Below are positions 37,683-47,476 of a stretch of 64,000 bases of DNA, one piece after another. Each line of letters begins with the position of its first letter. Positions within the stretch are counted from its first letter, which is position 1. Source of the DNA: Balneicella halophila. GTDB lineage: Bacteria > Bacteroidota > Bacteroidia > Bacteroidales > Balneicellaceae. A model generated the notes under the pieces. The model was given only the letters and a program-made list of their open reading frames with translations. It did no database searches and had not been told where the DNA came from. The stretch is from positions 930,001-994,000 of the forward strand of contig NZ_QENZ01000003.1 in the NCBI RefSeq assembly GCF_003096835.1, given 5' to 3'. The position numbers and the translations under genes were made by a program.

Positions 37683-37714
37683 CAAATATAGTTTTTTTTG
37701 TTAAAAATTGCAAA
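37683..37714 (-). promoter_or_regulatory. Promoter of SusC-SusD pair 1
   Basis: Minus strand: TTTG, 20 bases, TATATTTG, an ideal match. The leader that follows (GGAAACGAAAGCTTCACATTAG) is shared with the decayed pair. It is about 57 bases before the ATG. Confidence 0.75.
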
Positions 37715-37780
37715 AAAACATTTAAAATTGTTGCTAAACAAAGGTTTTTATTTGGTAGTTTATTTTGTTTGTATAAACAA

Positions 37781-37810
37781 AAAAGCCGTCCCATTTTAAG
37801 TGACGGCTTT
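37781..37810 (-). terminator. Terminator of the decayed SusD
   Basis: Stem AAAGCCGTC / GACGGCTTT with a TTTTTTGTTT tail on the minus strand, 25 bases past the SusD stop at 37835. It separates the decayed pair from pair 1. Confidence 0.8.
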
Positions 37811-37834
37811 CCTTTGAAATTGAGATTATTTTAA

Positions 37835-39223
37835 TTAATAACCTTCATTTTGTACCATATTAGAGTTTGCATCTAATTCTGTTTTAGGAATAGGGTAAGC
37901 TAATCTGTAATCCCCTGCAGGAATAGATGCTTCAATATTCTGGTCAAATTCAACTTTTGGAATTCCTCTGCCTGTACGCACTAAGTCGTCAAACCTGAAT
38001 CCTTCAAAAGCTAATTCTTTACGTCTTTCTAAGATAACATTATCTAAAGTTGCAACTGTGTATGGAGTAGCACCTCTATTTTCTGGAATTTTATTTAACC
38101 ATGTAAGAGCTTCACCAGGATTTGTGTTTAACAATGCTTCAGCATATATTAATACCATTTCTTCATAGCGAATAACAACTACATTGTCATATCCATTCAT
38201 GTCCGGATATTTTTTTAAATTTTGTATGTATCCAGGATTACCTGGAACTTCTCCAATCACATCTTTTCGAACGTCAGAGTCTTCATATATGGTGTAAAGA
38301 TTTTCAGTGACACTAATATCACCGTATCCTTTACCACTTGATCCACTAAATCTATAGATATAGGCTAAACCATTAATACTAATATTATCTGTAGCACTAA
38401 ATGCTAATTCAAAAATGGAATTACTATTTCGATCTGCTGCCCAAGATTTAATAAAATTATCAGCAGGAACTATTTGATACTCTTCAGAATCTATAATCAT
38501 TTTAGCAGCATCAAGCGCTTTTGGGTACATTTTGAAATAATTAGCGACCCTTGCCTCAATAGCTTTTACTGCAGTTTTAGAAATAAAAACTTTACGAGAT
38601 TTATCAGACATCATTTCATAGGCTTTAGCTAAATCACTGAAAATATTCGTTTTTATCTCATCTACTGTATTTCTAGTAGGGAATAGTTCTTCTGGTTAAG
38701 ATTCACTAGTAGCAAATGTTGTTTTATATGGAATACCTAAAGTACCGCCCACATACTGTTGACCGTTGATTCTTAAAAGATCATAATGTGCAAGTGCACG
38801 CAATGCATAAGCCTGAGCTTGATAATCTTTACCAACTTCCAAATCACCACTTAATGTGCTTAAGTCAGTGTTAATTATCAAATTCGCATTTTGAATAATC
38901 CTGAAGCAATATTGATAACAAAAGCCATTGTTAGCATTGTATTTAAAATTTGCTGCTGTAGTAAAGCGTCCAGAGTTACCATTAGCCCAAGTATTATCTG
39001 TGCGAACTTCATTATTTACTATAATATCTCTACCATAATATTCTTCACTAGTCATTGTACTATAGCATCCTTTTAATATCGCATAGAGATTATCAGTAGA
39101 TGTAATACTTGTTGTTGCATCCTTATCTTGGTCTAGTGATGGATCTAAGTCATCGGTATCACAACTCCACAAGCTTGTAAGAAGCATACCAGTAAGAAAG
39201 ATATTTAAAATATTTTTTTTCAT
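37835..39223 (-). pseudogene. SusD family lipoprotein, broken by one nonsense codon (pair 2)
   Basis: From the ATG at 39223 the frame encodes a lipoprotein signal (lipobox SLWSC, Cys21), then SusD helices (QAQAYALRALAHYDLLRING). An in-frame TAA at 38698-38696 ends it after about 175 residues. Reading on in the same frame gives a normal SusD C-terminal part (KVEFDQNIEASIPAGDYRLA) to 37835, about 460 residues in all. So it is full length apart from one stop. Any translation would yield only the N-terminal third. Upstream, the SusC frame runs into it without a stop. Confidence 0.88.
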
Positions 39224-39229
39224 ATTCAT

Positions 39230-41873
39230 TAAAAATTTAATGTTTATACCAAAAATAATAGATTTAGTTGGTGGTGTTGCAAGGTTAGTAAATCCACTTG
39301 CACCTACTTCAGGGTCATATACTAGGTAATCATCTTTAAACCAGGTATATAAGTTGGTACTACGAACAAAAATCTTAGCACCTGTTAAATGCACTTTTTC
39401 TAACAAACTTTCATTAAAGTTATAACCTAAGGTTAAAGCTTTTTATCGGAAATAATCACCATCATGTAATAATTTACTATGACTTTGCCATGGATAATAG
39501 GTATATTCCATTTTACCGTTGCGTGCAATATCTCCTGGCTTTTGACATCTGTCCATTAATGTATTTAAACCATTGAATACTGTAAGAGGATAAGCATGAG
39601 CTTGGTTAATATAACGGTGCCAATCTTCATAGATTTTATGTCCACCTGCATAATAAGCATTTGCATCTAAGAATACGCCTTTGAAATCAACATGAAGGTT
39701 TATACCTGCAGTGATTTCCGATAATGCACTACCTCCTTGCCACGCTTGGTTAGCTTCGTTATAATCATCTGTTTTCTCACTGCCTTCACCATCTACATAC
39801 CACTCTTCATTTCCAGTTTCTGGGTTTACTCCAGCCCAAGTAGGCATATACCAACCATATACTGGGTGACCTGTTGCTACTCTTTGTGTATTCGAAGTTA
39901 TGTTAATCTCTTCACCATTAAGGTCTTTAGCTAATTTCAGAACTTCATTCTTTGTAGTCGCTACGTTACCTCCAATACTTAAATTAAAGTCACTACGACG
40001 TACAATATCAAAATTCATTTCTAGCTCAACACCATAATTTTCCATCTCGCCAATATTACGTGTTTGTCTTGCTCTACCATTAGAATCTAAAATACCTACT
40101 GTGTATGAAAGTGGTACTTCTAATAAAAGATCTGTTGAGTTTCTTTTATAATAGGCAATCGACCCCGTTAGTTTATTTTCTAAGAAACCGAAATCTAACC
40201 CAATATCAAATGTTTTTGAGTTTTCCCAGGTTAAATTTTTATTGCCGAAAGTTCCAACATAAGCTGCACCTTCTCCTGCATAGTCTGAGTCAAAGTATAA
40301 CAGAGATTGGTATAGATTAATACCGATATTTGCATTACCAGTGATACTATAAGATGTTCTAAGTTTTAAATTGGATATGAAGTCCACATTATCCATAAAT
40401 TGTTCACGATGAACATTCCATGCAGCACCGATAGCACCAAAATTACCCCAGCGTTCTTCTGCGGCAAATCTAGAGTTACCTTCTCTTCTATAAGTAAGAT
40501 CTAGTACATATTTACCTTGGAATGCTGAATAGTGAGCCATCGCTAAATATGATGCTACAATCCAATCACTTGTTTGTGAATCCACAGCAGTTGGATTACC
40601 TGTTGAATTTAAGTTTGTTAGACCTACATCACTAAATTGATCTGCTTCTCCATAAAAGTAAAAGCCCTTAAACTTTTGTCATTCTTGTAAAAGTGTAAAA
40701 TCTAGTTTATGGTCTTCACTTATTTCCCAGAAATAATTTAATGAGTTTTGAATGGAATAGGTTACTCTATTTCTAGTTGTTTGACTTCCAGTACCATTTG
40801 ATGTTTCACCATCACCTAATATTGGGTTTTGGTATGTCTTGTAACTAAAAGTATTCCAATCAATATTTATCCTTGAAGTAAAAGAAAGATTTTCAATAGG
40901 AGTGATCCAATTCAGGCTATTGTTAGAGATAATTCTAGTGTATTTACTAAGATTCATATCATGTTCTGCAATGTACAATGGATTATTCATTGTTCCAGTA
41001 TTCATGTTTATACTACCATATAAGTGTTTAGTACAGCTTCATACGTTAATTCCTCACGTTGAGCAGCAGTAAGTACTTTAGGTTCATCAATAGCATCATT
41101 AGAAAATCCTAACGTGGCTTTAAATTCCAATTTAGCTTTACCCTTTCTACCTGATTTGGTAGTGATGACGATAACACCATTTGCACCACGTGCACCATAA
41201 GTAGCAGTTGCAGAAGGATCTTTCAAAACTGTGATACTTTCTATGTCTGAACTATTCAAACTTGAAAGTTCTGAAAGTGAAGAAGCTCCAGTACTTCCTG
41301 AGTTTCCAATGTCTGAATTGTTAACAGGAATTCCATCAACTACATACAGAGGGCTGTTACCTGCTGTAATGGAACTAATACCCCTAATTCGAATATTCTG
41401 CACTGAACCTGGAGTACCTGATGTTGATGCAATATTAACACCTGCAACTTTACCTTGCAATGCTTGATCAACTGAAGCTACGGGTAAATCAGCTAGCTCG
41501 TCAGAATCTACCTGAACTGAGGAGCCAGTAAGCTCACTCTTATTCTGTGAACCATAACCGAGTACAATGACCTCATCAATTAAAGTAGCATCAATGACCA
41601 TTGTTAGCTTTCCAGCATCTTTAGTTGCAATTTCAATAGGTTTCATCCCTATGGCAGTAAATTCAAGTATTGAATTTCCACTAGGTACTGTAAGTGTCCA
41701 ATTACCATCAATGTCAGTAGCCACACCATTCATAGGATTGGCTTTTTCTAAAACACTAACGCCTGGTAATCTAAGCCCGTCAGGACCAATTACCTTACCA
41801 CTGAACGTTTTTTGAGCCCAGGCACTTGAAATACCTAATGCTAAAAAAACGAGTAAGAACATAAGTTTTTTAT
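39230..41873 (-). pseudogene. SusC family TonB-linked protein, broken at several points (pair 2)
   Basis: The order of damage from the 5' end is: (1) the G of the initiator ATG is missing at about 41872, leaving only an internal Met at 41862; (2) at 41005-41010 the plug-domain frame stops in TAA and resumes, in another frame, in the mid-barrel, with about 160-200 residues missing compared with the 1043- and 1081-residue copies; (3) an in-frame TGA at 40681-40679; (4) an in-frame TAA at 39445-39443; (5) the final codon where a stop is expected after GINIKF is TTA. Between these points the protein sequence is well preserved, which suggests recent loss. Confidence 0.9.
41640..41862 (-). repeat. 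Direct repeat: SusC 5' end, copy 2 (decayed gene)
   Basis: The last 111 bases (41761-41871) differ from the pair 3 gene (46621-46731) at only five positions that I counted; further in, similarity falls. Same orientation as copies 1 and 3. Confidence 0.7.
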
Positions 41874-41928
41874 TTTTAAAAATTTAGTTAAACTGTTTTA
41901 GTCGCTTCTAATATGAAACTTTAGTTTC

Positions 41929-41961
41929 CAAATGTATGTTTAATTGTTAAAAAAATGCAAA
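41929..41961 (-). promoter_or_regulatory. Still-intact promoter of the decayed SusCD pair
   Basis: Minus strand: TTTG, 21 bases, TACATTTG. The following leader (GGAAACTAAAGTTTCATATTAG) parallels that of pair 1. The promoter has not visibly decayed although the genes have. Confidence 0.6.
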
Positions 41962-42025
41962 AAATACTTAAATACATTTCAATTTTTTTCATTAAATTGA
42001 TTTTAGGATGGAACAATAATATAAA

Positions 42026-42055
42026 AAAAGCCATCTCATAATTGAGATGGCTTTT
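42026..42055 (-). terminator. Terminator of SusCD pair 3
   Basis: Strong 13-pair stem AAAAGCCATCTCA / TGAGATGGCTTTT with a four-base loop and a T-rich tail on the minus strand, 22 bases past the SusD stop. Confidence 0.85.
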
Positions 42056-42076
42056 CTATGAATTCTAGTTTAAATC

Positions 42077-43567
42077 TTATGGATTTTGTACTAGATTAGG
42101 ATTCGATTCAATTTCACTTTGAGGTATTTTGTGGAAGAATCTAGTTGCATCAGTTTCAACACGTATTTTTGTCCAGTGATTTGTACCTTCTACAGTACGG
42201 TCAATAGGCAATTTCCAACGTTTCATGTCAAACCAAGTTGATCCCTCAGCCCAAAGTTCTATGCGACGTTGGAAGCGTACTTCCTCGCGTAATTCGTCTT
42301 GTGACTCTGGAGCAACAAAATCTGGATTTCTTTTCTTCGCAAAATCAGTAAGAAGAGTTTTAGCAGTTCCTAAGTCTCCTAACTCAATAGTTGCTTCAAT
42401 TTCTAACAAAATTGGATCTTGTACTCTTAAGAAACAATAATCTTGCTCCATTCCAGGTGTACCTGCAACAAATTTAAATTGATCATAGTCATATATTTCT
42501 GCTTTAGGATTTTTTGGATCACTTGCTTTCATTTGATCAATAATATCAGGATATTGCTCATAGTTAGCATATAATTTTCTTCTTGAATCGTTTTCAGGAA
42601 GTTTATCATAAAGCAAGTTGTGAATTCCCTTGTCACTACCACCGGCAGCATATCCTCTTGATAAGAATTTATCTAAATGACTCCAGAAAGATGCCCAAAG
42701 AGTTGATGTTTGTGTATTCACATCATATCCCCAAAGCATGTCTTTTTCACCAACACTCCAACCACGACCAGGAGCTGATACTACATCAGTACCACCTTGC
42801 TTAGCCATTGCAGCATATTTCTTTACGTTAGCCCAATCTTCCATTTGAGCATACACTTTAGCAAGATAAGCTGCAGCTACATATTTATCAACGTCAGTAG
42901 ATTCAGAAGTAGCTTTACCGTGCTCGGCAGCATATGTTAAATCTTCTACTATTTGTGCATAAACTTCTTTTACAGTTGCACGTGGAAGGTTCTCATCTGT
43001 TGTTTTTAAAGATAAAGGTACTCCAAGTTCATTCTCATGACCTACATATGTATGTTGGTAGAAGTTTACTAAGTTAAAATATGCAATAGCTCTGATTGCT
43101 AGAGGTTCAGACTTAGATGCCATAATTACAGGATCAGTACTATCTTCAGCAAAATAAGTTTCTAAATGAAGATTAATTTTCGCAATAATCTCATAGTTTT
43201 GATCCCAAGTACTATTTGTTCTACGATAGTTAGCCTCTCTGTTATCAAGGTTATAATCATAGATGAACCATTGTGAACCATATAGCACAACATCTTCACA
43301 CATTGCATCAGTTGCAAATTGGAATGCTCTCAATCCAAAATCATCATGGCTATCCCAATATTCTTGGAAGATTGCATAGGTTTTAGAAATAGCCGCTTTA
43401 GAAACGCCACCAGCTGTTTCTGGATTTGAAATTAACTCATCATGACGCTCTTGCGTTGTATATCTCGTAACGTCAGCATCAAGAAAATCATCTTGACAAC
43501 TAAGAAATATAGGTGCAAGTATTGCCACAAAAGCAAATCTTTTTATATATTTTTTCATATTATTCAT
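42077..43567 (-). CDS. SusD/RagB family outer-membrane lipoprotein (pair 3)
   Basis: 496 residues: lipoprotein signal with lipobox IFLSC, then SusD helices (PLAIRAIAYFNLVNFYQHTY, KYVAAAYLAKVYAQMEDW) and the C-terminal motif region EVRFQRRIELWAEGSTWFDMKRW. The protein may start at the second ATG (43558), where MKKYIKRF gives a cleaner signal; both are close to a likely ribosome site. It is the surface ligand-binding partner of the SusC 35 bases upstream; substrate unknown. Confidence 0.9.
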   Translation of the reverse strand: MNNMKKYIKRFAFVAILAPIFLSCQDDFLDADVTRYTTQERHDELISNPETAGGVSKAAISKTYAIFQEYWDSHDDFGLRAFQFATDAMCEDVVLYGSQWFIYDYNLDNREANYRRTNSTWDQNYEIIAKINLHLETYFAEDSTDPVIMASKSEPLAIRAIAYFNLVNFYQHTYVGHENELGVPLSLKTTDENLPRATVKEVYAQIVEDLTYAAEHGKATSESTDVDKYVAAAYLAKVYAQMEDWANVKKYAAMAKQGGTDVVSAPGRGWSVGEKDMLWGYDVNTQTSTLWASFWSHLDKFLSRGYAAGGSDKGIHNLLYDKLPENDSRRKLYANYEQYPDIIDQMKASDPKNPKAEIYDYDQFKFVAGTPGMEQDYCFLRVQDPILLEIEATIELGDLGTAKTLLTDFAKKRNPDFVAPESQDELREEVRFQRRIELWAEGSTWFDMKRWKLPIDRTVEGTNHWTKIRVETDATRFFHKIPQSEIESNPNLVQNP

Positions 43568-43602
43568 GTTTTTTTCTGTTTTGTTATCTAACAGATAGAT
43601 TA

Positions 43603-46600
43603 TTATAATGTTACTTTTACTCCTAAAGAAATTGTGCGAATAGCACTATTCTTAGAATAAGATTGACTTCCAGATAATGTAAGTCTAGGATCAAAACCTT
43701 TACGCTTAGACCATAAGTAAACATTATCAGCTGCTACATATACTCTCAATGCTTTTAAACCTATGTTTTCTACAGTAGCTGTTGGTAAAGTATAACCTAA
43801 AGTTACATTACGTAGAGATAAGTAGGTAGCATCAGTAATAAAACGATCTGAGCTAGAAATTAACTTTTGAGAGTTAGTTTGAACTCTTGGTACGTCAGTA
43901 GTTGTGTTTTCTGGTGTCCAACGATTTAGTATGTCAGTATGCCAGTTATTTCCAGCATCACCAGCACTCATAAGACCAGCGTATAATCCATCATAAACTT
44001 TACCACCAATACGGTAAGAGAATTGTAAACCTAAGTCAACTCCATAGAATGAACCATTTGCAAAGAAACCACCGTCAAGGTCTGGAATTGAAGAACCAAT
44101 TAATTGCTTATTAACTTTATCTGTAGAGTGCTCTGAACTTGGTTTTGCAACAAAGTCATTAGTGTCCTCATCAAATATGTAATACAAAGCATCACCATTT
44201 TCTGGGTCTACACCTGCATATTTAACCATCCATAGGTCATATACACCACCACCTTCTTTAATTATTCTGTTTCCAGTAGCAATACCTTCTTCTTTAAATT
44301 CATCAGGGAGATTCAATACTTCGTTCTCATAGTGAATACCATTTACTCCTACGTTAATATTAATGTCATCATTACTATAAACGCGTGAAGTCAGATTAAA
44401 TTCAAAACCAGTATTTTTCATATTACCAATGTTTACTGGCTCTGTAGAGAATCCTGTGGTAGATGGTATAGGAAGGTTAAACAACATATCATCTGTCTTA
44501 CGTTGGAAGAAATCAAGTTCCCCAGCTAATGCGCCATCAAAGATGTTGAATTCTAAACCTACGTTAAAGTTTTTGTTTTTCTCCCATGTAATATCTTTGT
44601 TTCCTTTATATGTAGGACCATAGATTGACTGAGTACCATCAGAAGAGATAGAATATAAGTTGGTGTAAGGAGTATAAGCTCTAGCACTACTGCTTCCTGG
44701 TAAATATAAATAGTCATTACCTTGTGCACCATAACTCACACGTAATTTTAAACTATTTATCCACTCAGTATCTCTTAAGAATTCTTCTTCATTTAATCTC
44801 CAAGAAGCACCAAGACTCCAGAAAGTACCCCATCTATTATCTGGATGGAATACAGAAGATCCATCACGTCTTAAAGACGCAGAAAAATAATATTTATCAT
44901 CTATATCTGCAGTGATTTGTCCAAAATATCCTTCAACTTTATAGTCAGTAGTATATGATCCTAAAGATGAAATAGTTGCTGCACTTTGGAATTCTGTTAG
45001 TTCAGGATCCAACAGTGATCTTTTTTCACCATATACATATTCACCTTCTGCTTGGTAAGTTTCATGACCTAACATAGCATTAAGGTCAAATAAATCAAAT
45101 TCTTTTTCCCAAGTTAGGATTTGGTTGAAGTTGAAAGTTTCATAAGAGTTGTTCTCTTTATAAAGAATACCGCCATAAGCAGCACCATCACCAATCAATG
45201 GGTTTTTAAAGTCTGAATACTTCCACCAGTTAATGTATTGAGTAGCAGTAGTACTAAATTTAAAACCAGCAGGTAAATCGATATCAACTCTTAAATTATT
45301 AGTTAAATAATTGTCTTTAGTTAAAAGCTCATTCATTTCTTGCTGCCCAATCAAGTTAAAACCACCGGCATATTTTCTGTCTAGACTATCATCATACAGT
45401 TTTTTGCCATTTTCATCAGTAAGAATGTTTCCATCAGCATCATGCTTATAAACAGGGTAGATTGGTGCTATACTTCTTGTCCACATAAAAGTGTTTGAGA
45501 AATTATTTTCTTCATCAGATGGGTAAGTAGATTCTGTCTGAGCATATTGTGAAGACGCGTTTACTTTTAACCACTCATAAATTTGAGTTTCATAGGCTAT
45601 ACGAGTAGAAATACGCTCAAATCCTGAGTTTAGGTTAAATCCTTTGTCATCCAAATATCCTAGTGAGAAATAAATCTTGTTATCTTCAGTACCTTTTGTG
45701 ATACCTAAATTATACTCTTGTCTCAACTCTGGATCATATAACACATCAATCCAATCATTAAAATCTGAACCATCTGCATATCTAATAGGAGAGGTAGTAA
45801 GATTTCCATTCACATCAACCACTTGGTTATCAGCTACATTGTAAATGTTATATCCTAATTCAGGGATCAAGTTATCACTAGCCCACTGTGCTGGATTGTC
45901 ACTTCCGCCTTCACCATAGATTTGAGAGTTCTTTAATGCTTCCCAATAAGTCGTGTAATATACACCTGGGTCTTCCATAATATCATACTCTGGTACACCT
46001 CTTTGGTTTTGACCTAAGCGAGCATCAAATGTAACTTGTACGCGACCTTCTTTACCCTTTTTGGTAGTGATCAAAATCACACCGTTAGCACCACGTGCAC
46101 CGTATAAAGCAGCAGAAGCAGCATCTTTCAATACACTGATGTTTTCAATATCCTGAGTATTAATAGAGTTCAATTGACCTGAATAAGGAGCACCATCTAA
46201 AATAATAAGTGGAGCACTTGAAGCATTCAAAGATCCAATACCTCTAATTCGTAATGTAGAAGATGAACCTGGACGTCCTGTACTGTTAGTTACAGTAAGA
46301 CCTGGAACAACACCTTCTAATGCCTTAGCAGCATCAGATGCTTGTGTTTTTTCTAACTTTTCGTTATCTACTTGAACTGCAGAACCAGTAAATGTAGATT
46401 TTTTAGCAGTACCATAAGCAACTACCATAACTTCGTCAAGAACTTGAGCATCGGCAACCATATTTACAGTTGCAGCTTCAGATGCTGCTAACTCTACAGG
46501 TTTCATACCAATAGCAGTAAATTCTAGAATGGTATTATCACCTGGCACTGTTAGTGTCCAATTACCATCAATGTCTGTAGCTACACCATTAATAGGGTTG

Positions 46601-46734
46601 GCTTTTTCTACGACACTAACGCCCGGTAATCCAAGCCCATCAGGACCAATTACCTTACCACTGAACGTTTTTTGAGCCCAGGCACTTGAGATACCCAATG
46701 CTAAAAAAACGAGTAAGAACATAAGTTTTTTCAT
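43603..46734 (-). CDS. SusC/RagA family TonB-linked outer-membrane protein (pair 3)
   Basis: 1043 residues: signal peptide ending SSAWAQ, regulatory domain, plug with the TonB box LDEVMVVAYG, then TLRIRGIGSLNASSAPLIIL and SVLKDAASAALYGARGANGV, and a full barrel to AIRTISLGVKVTL. It is the best reference in the window for what the decayed pair 2 gene once encoded, since the two share a nearly identical 5' end. It is transcribed with the downstream SusD; promoter -7 box at 46799-46806. Confidence 0.95.
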   Translation of the reverse strand: MKKLMFLLVFLALGISSAWAQKTFSGKVIGPDGLGLPGVSVVEKANPINGVATDIDGNWTLTVPGDNTILEFTAIGMKPVELAASEAATVNMVADAQVLDEVMVVAYGTAKKSTFTGSAVQVDNEKLEKTQASDAAKALEGVVPGLTVTNSTGRPGSSSTLRIRGIGSLNASSAPLIILDGAPYSGQLNSINTQDIENISVLKDAASAALYGARGANGVILITTKKGKEGRVQVTFDARLGQNQRGVPEYDIMEDPGVYYTTYWEALKNSQIYGEGGSDNPAQWASDNLIPELGYNIYNVADNQVVDVNGNLTTSPIRYADGSDFNDWIDVLYDPELRQEYNLGITKGTEDNKIYFSLGYLDDKGFNLNSGFERISTRIAYETQIYEWLKVNASSQYAQTESTYPSDEENNFSNTFMWTRSIAPIYPVYKHDADGNILTDENGKKLYDDSLDRKYAGGFNLIGQQEMNELLTKDNYLTNNLRVDIDLPAGFKFSTTATQYINWWKYSDFKNPLIGDGAAYGGILYKENNSYETFNFNQILTWEKEFDLFDLNAMLGHETYQAEGEYVYGEKRSLLDPELTEFQSAATISSLGSYTTDYKVEGYFGQITADIDDKYYFSASLRRDGSSVFHPDNRWGTFWSLGASWRLNEEEFLRDTEWINSLKLRVSYGAQGNDYLYLPGSSSARAYTPYTNLYSISSDGTQSIYGPTYKGNKDITWEKNKNFNVGLEFNIFDGALAGELDFFQRKTDDMLFNLPIPSTTGFSTEPVNIGNMKNTGFEFNLTSRVYSNDDININVGVNGIHYENEVLNLPDEFKEEGIATGNRIIKEGGGVYDLWMVKYAGVDPENGDALYYIFDEDTNDFVAKPSSEHSTDKVNKQLIGSSIPDLDGGFFANGSFYGVDLGLQFSYRIGGKVYDGLYAGLMSAGDAGNNWHTDILNRWTPENTTTDVPRVQTNSQKLISSSDRFITDATYLSLRNVTLGYTLPTATVENIGLKALRVYVAADNVYLWSKRKGFDPRLTLSGSQSYSKNSAIRTISLGVKVTL
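46499..46734 (-). repeat. Direct repeat: SusC 5' end, copy 3
   Basis: Near-identical over its last 111 bases to 41761-41871 (five mismatches counted), and related to copy 1. The three copies are in direct orientation, about 4.9 kb and 4.2 kb apart. Confidence 0.7.
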
Positions 46735-46766
46735 ATTAATAAATTAAGTTTAATAAATTAGTACTC

Positions 46767-46787
46767 TTTCCTGTCACAGTCAGGAAA
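46767..46787. other. Hairpin in the leader of SusC pair 3
   Basis: The inverted repeat TTTCCTG / CAGGAAA has a seven-base loop. It lies in the transcribed leader between the -7 box (46799-46806) and the susC ATG at 46734, and is absent from the leaders of the other two SusC genes. There is no T tail, so it is not an obvious terminator. Confidence 0.5.
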
Positions 46788-46798
46788 ATCTTTGCGAG

Positions 46799-46806
46799 CA
46801 AATATA
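46799..46806 (-). promoter_or_regulatory. -7 box of SusCD pair 3
   Basis: TATATTTG on the minus strand, an exact TAnnTTTG match about 65 bases before the ATG; the -33 region lacks a clean TTTG. The leader differs from those of pairs 1 and 2. Confidence 0.5.
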
Positions 46807-46907
46807 TGAAATAATTGTTAAGAAATGAAAATGTATGTTATTAAATTAGTTTTTAAAAAAAGTGAGATTATGTACTTATTTTTGTTGTTTTATTATATCT
46901 TAATCTG

Positions 46908-47396
46908 ATGAGTTTAGTTTATTTTATAAGTCATAGATTCGCCTCTTACTCTAAAAAGGGTTATGGTATTCACTCTCCGTTTGTGTATCAGTTTCAGAAA
47001 CAGATACTTAGACCTAAGGGTAGAGAGAAGAAGATTTACGGCGACGAAAACGATAAGGTATTGCGTATGATGTTGCGAATGAAGCATCATTATAAACTAA
47101 CAGATATTTTGCTCTTAAATAATAATTATTATAATTCTTTTGATAAATATCACCTAAAGTATGATAAAACCCCTGTGTTAGATAAAAAATACAACTTGGT
47201 TATCCTTGGAAAGAAAGATTGCTTTGGAAAGCTAAGTTTATCTAATGAGGCTTTTGTTATATCTATCGGCACTAGATTTATCAATTCAGATTACTCTCTG
47301 AGGGAAAAATGTGACTTCTTCTTAGACTTGTATAAAGTTAGAGTTTTTGTTTTTAATAATGGATTCTCTCATCAAGAGTTTAAACTGGTTCTTTAA
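46908..47396 (+). CDS. Reduced methyltransferase-like protein (IHSPF family)
   Basis: 162 residues. The N-terminal segment GYGIHSPFVYQFQ (19-31) is the opening motif of a Bacteroidetes class I SAM-dependent methyltransferase family, and the C-terminal strand YKVRVFVFNNGFSHQEFKLVL resembles the family's end. The middle is shorter than I expect, and the glycine-rich SAM-binding signature is missing, so it is probably not a working methyltransferase. Lysine/asparagine-rich composition also sets it apart from neighbours. Either a degenerate paralogue or a repurposed scaffold. Confidence 0.6.
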   Translation: MSLVYFISHRFASYSKKGYGIHSPFVYQFQKQILRPKGREKKIYGDENDKVLRMMLRMKHHYKLTDILLLNNNYYNSFDKYHLKYDKTPVLDKKYNLVILGKKDCFGKLSLSNEAFVISIGTRFINSDYSLREKCDFFLDLYKVRVFVFNNGFSHQEFKLVL

Positions 47397-47476
47397 TCGG
47401 TTTGCTTATGAATTTTTAGATGAAATAATTTTTCTATCTTTATAATAACATATGAAATAATTTAAATATTATAATA

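Noticed and set aside
37835-41873. Stop codons as recoding (selenocysteine or suppressed stops)
   Set aside because: Both TGA and TAA occur, together with a deletion, frame change and lost start; decay explains all of it.
44429-44915. Open frames opposite the SusC genes
   Set aside because: They are shadows of long coding genes with no signals of their own; the same applies to other antisense frames over SusC, ppdK and rnf.
32812-46734. Polysaccharide utilisation locus for a specific glycan
   Set aside because: No glycoside hydrolase, lyase, sulfatase, sigma or anti-sigma gene is nearby, so a glycan substrate cannot be claimed.
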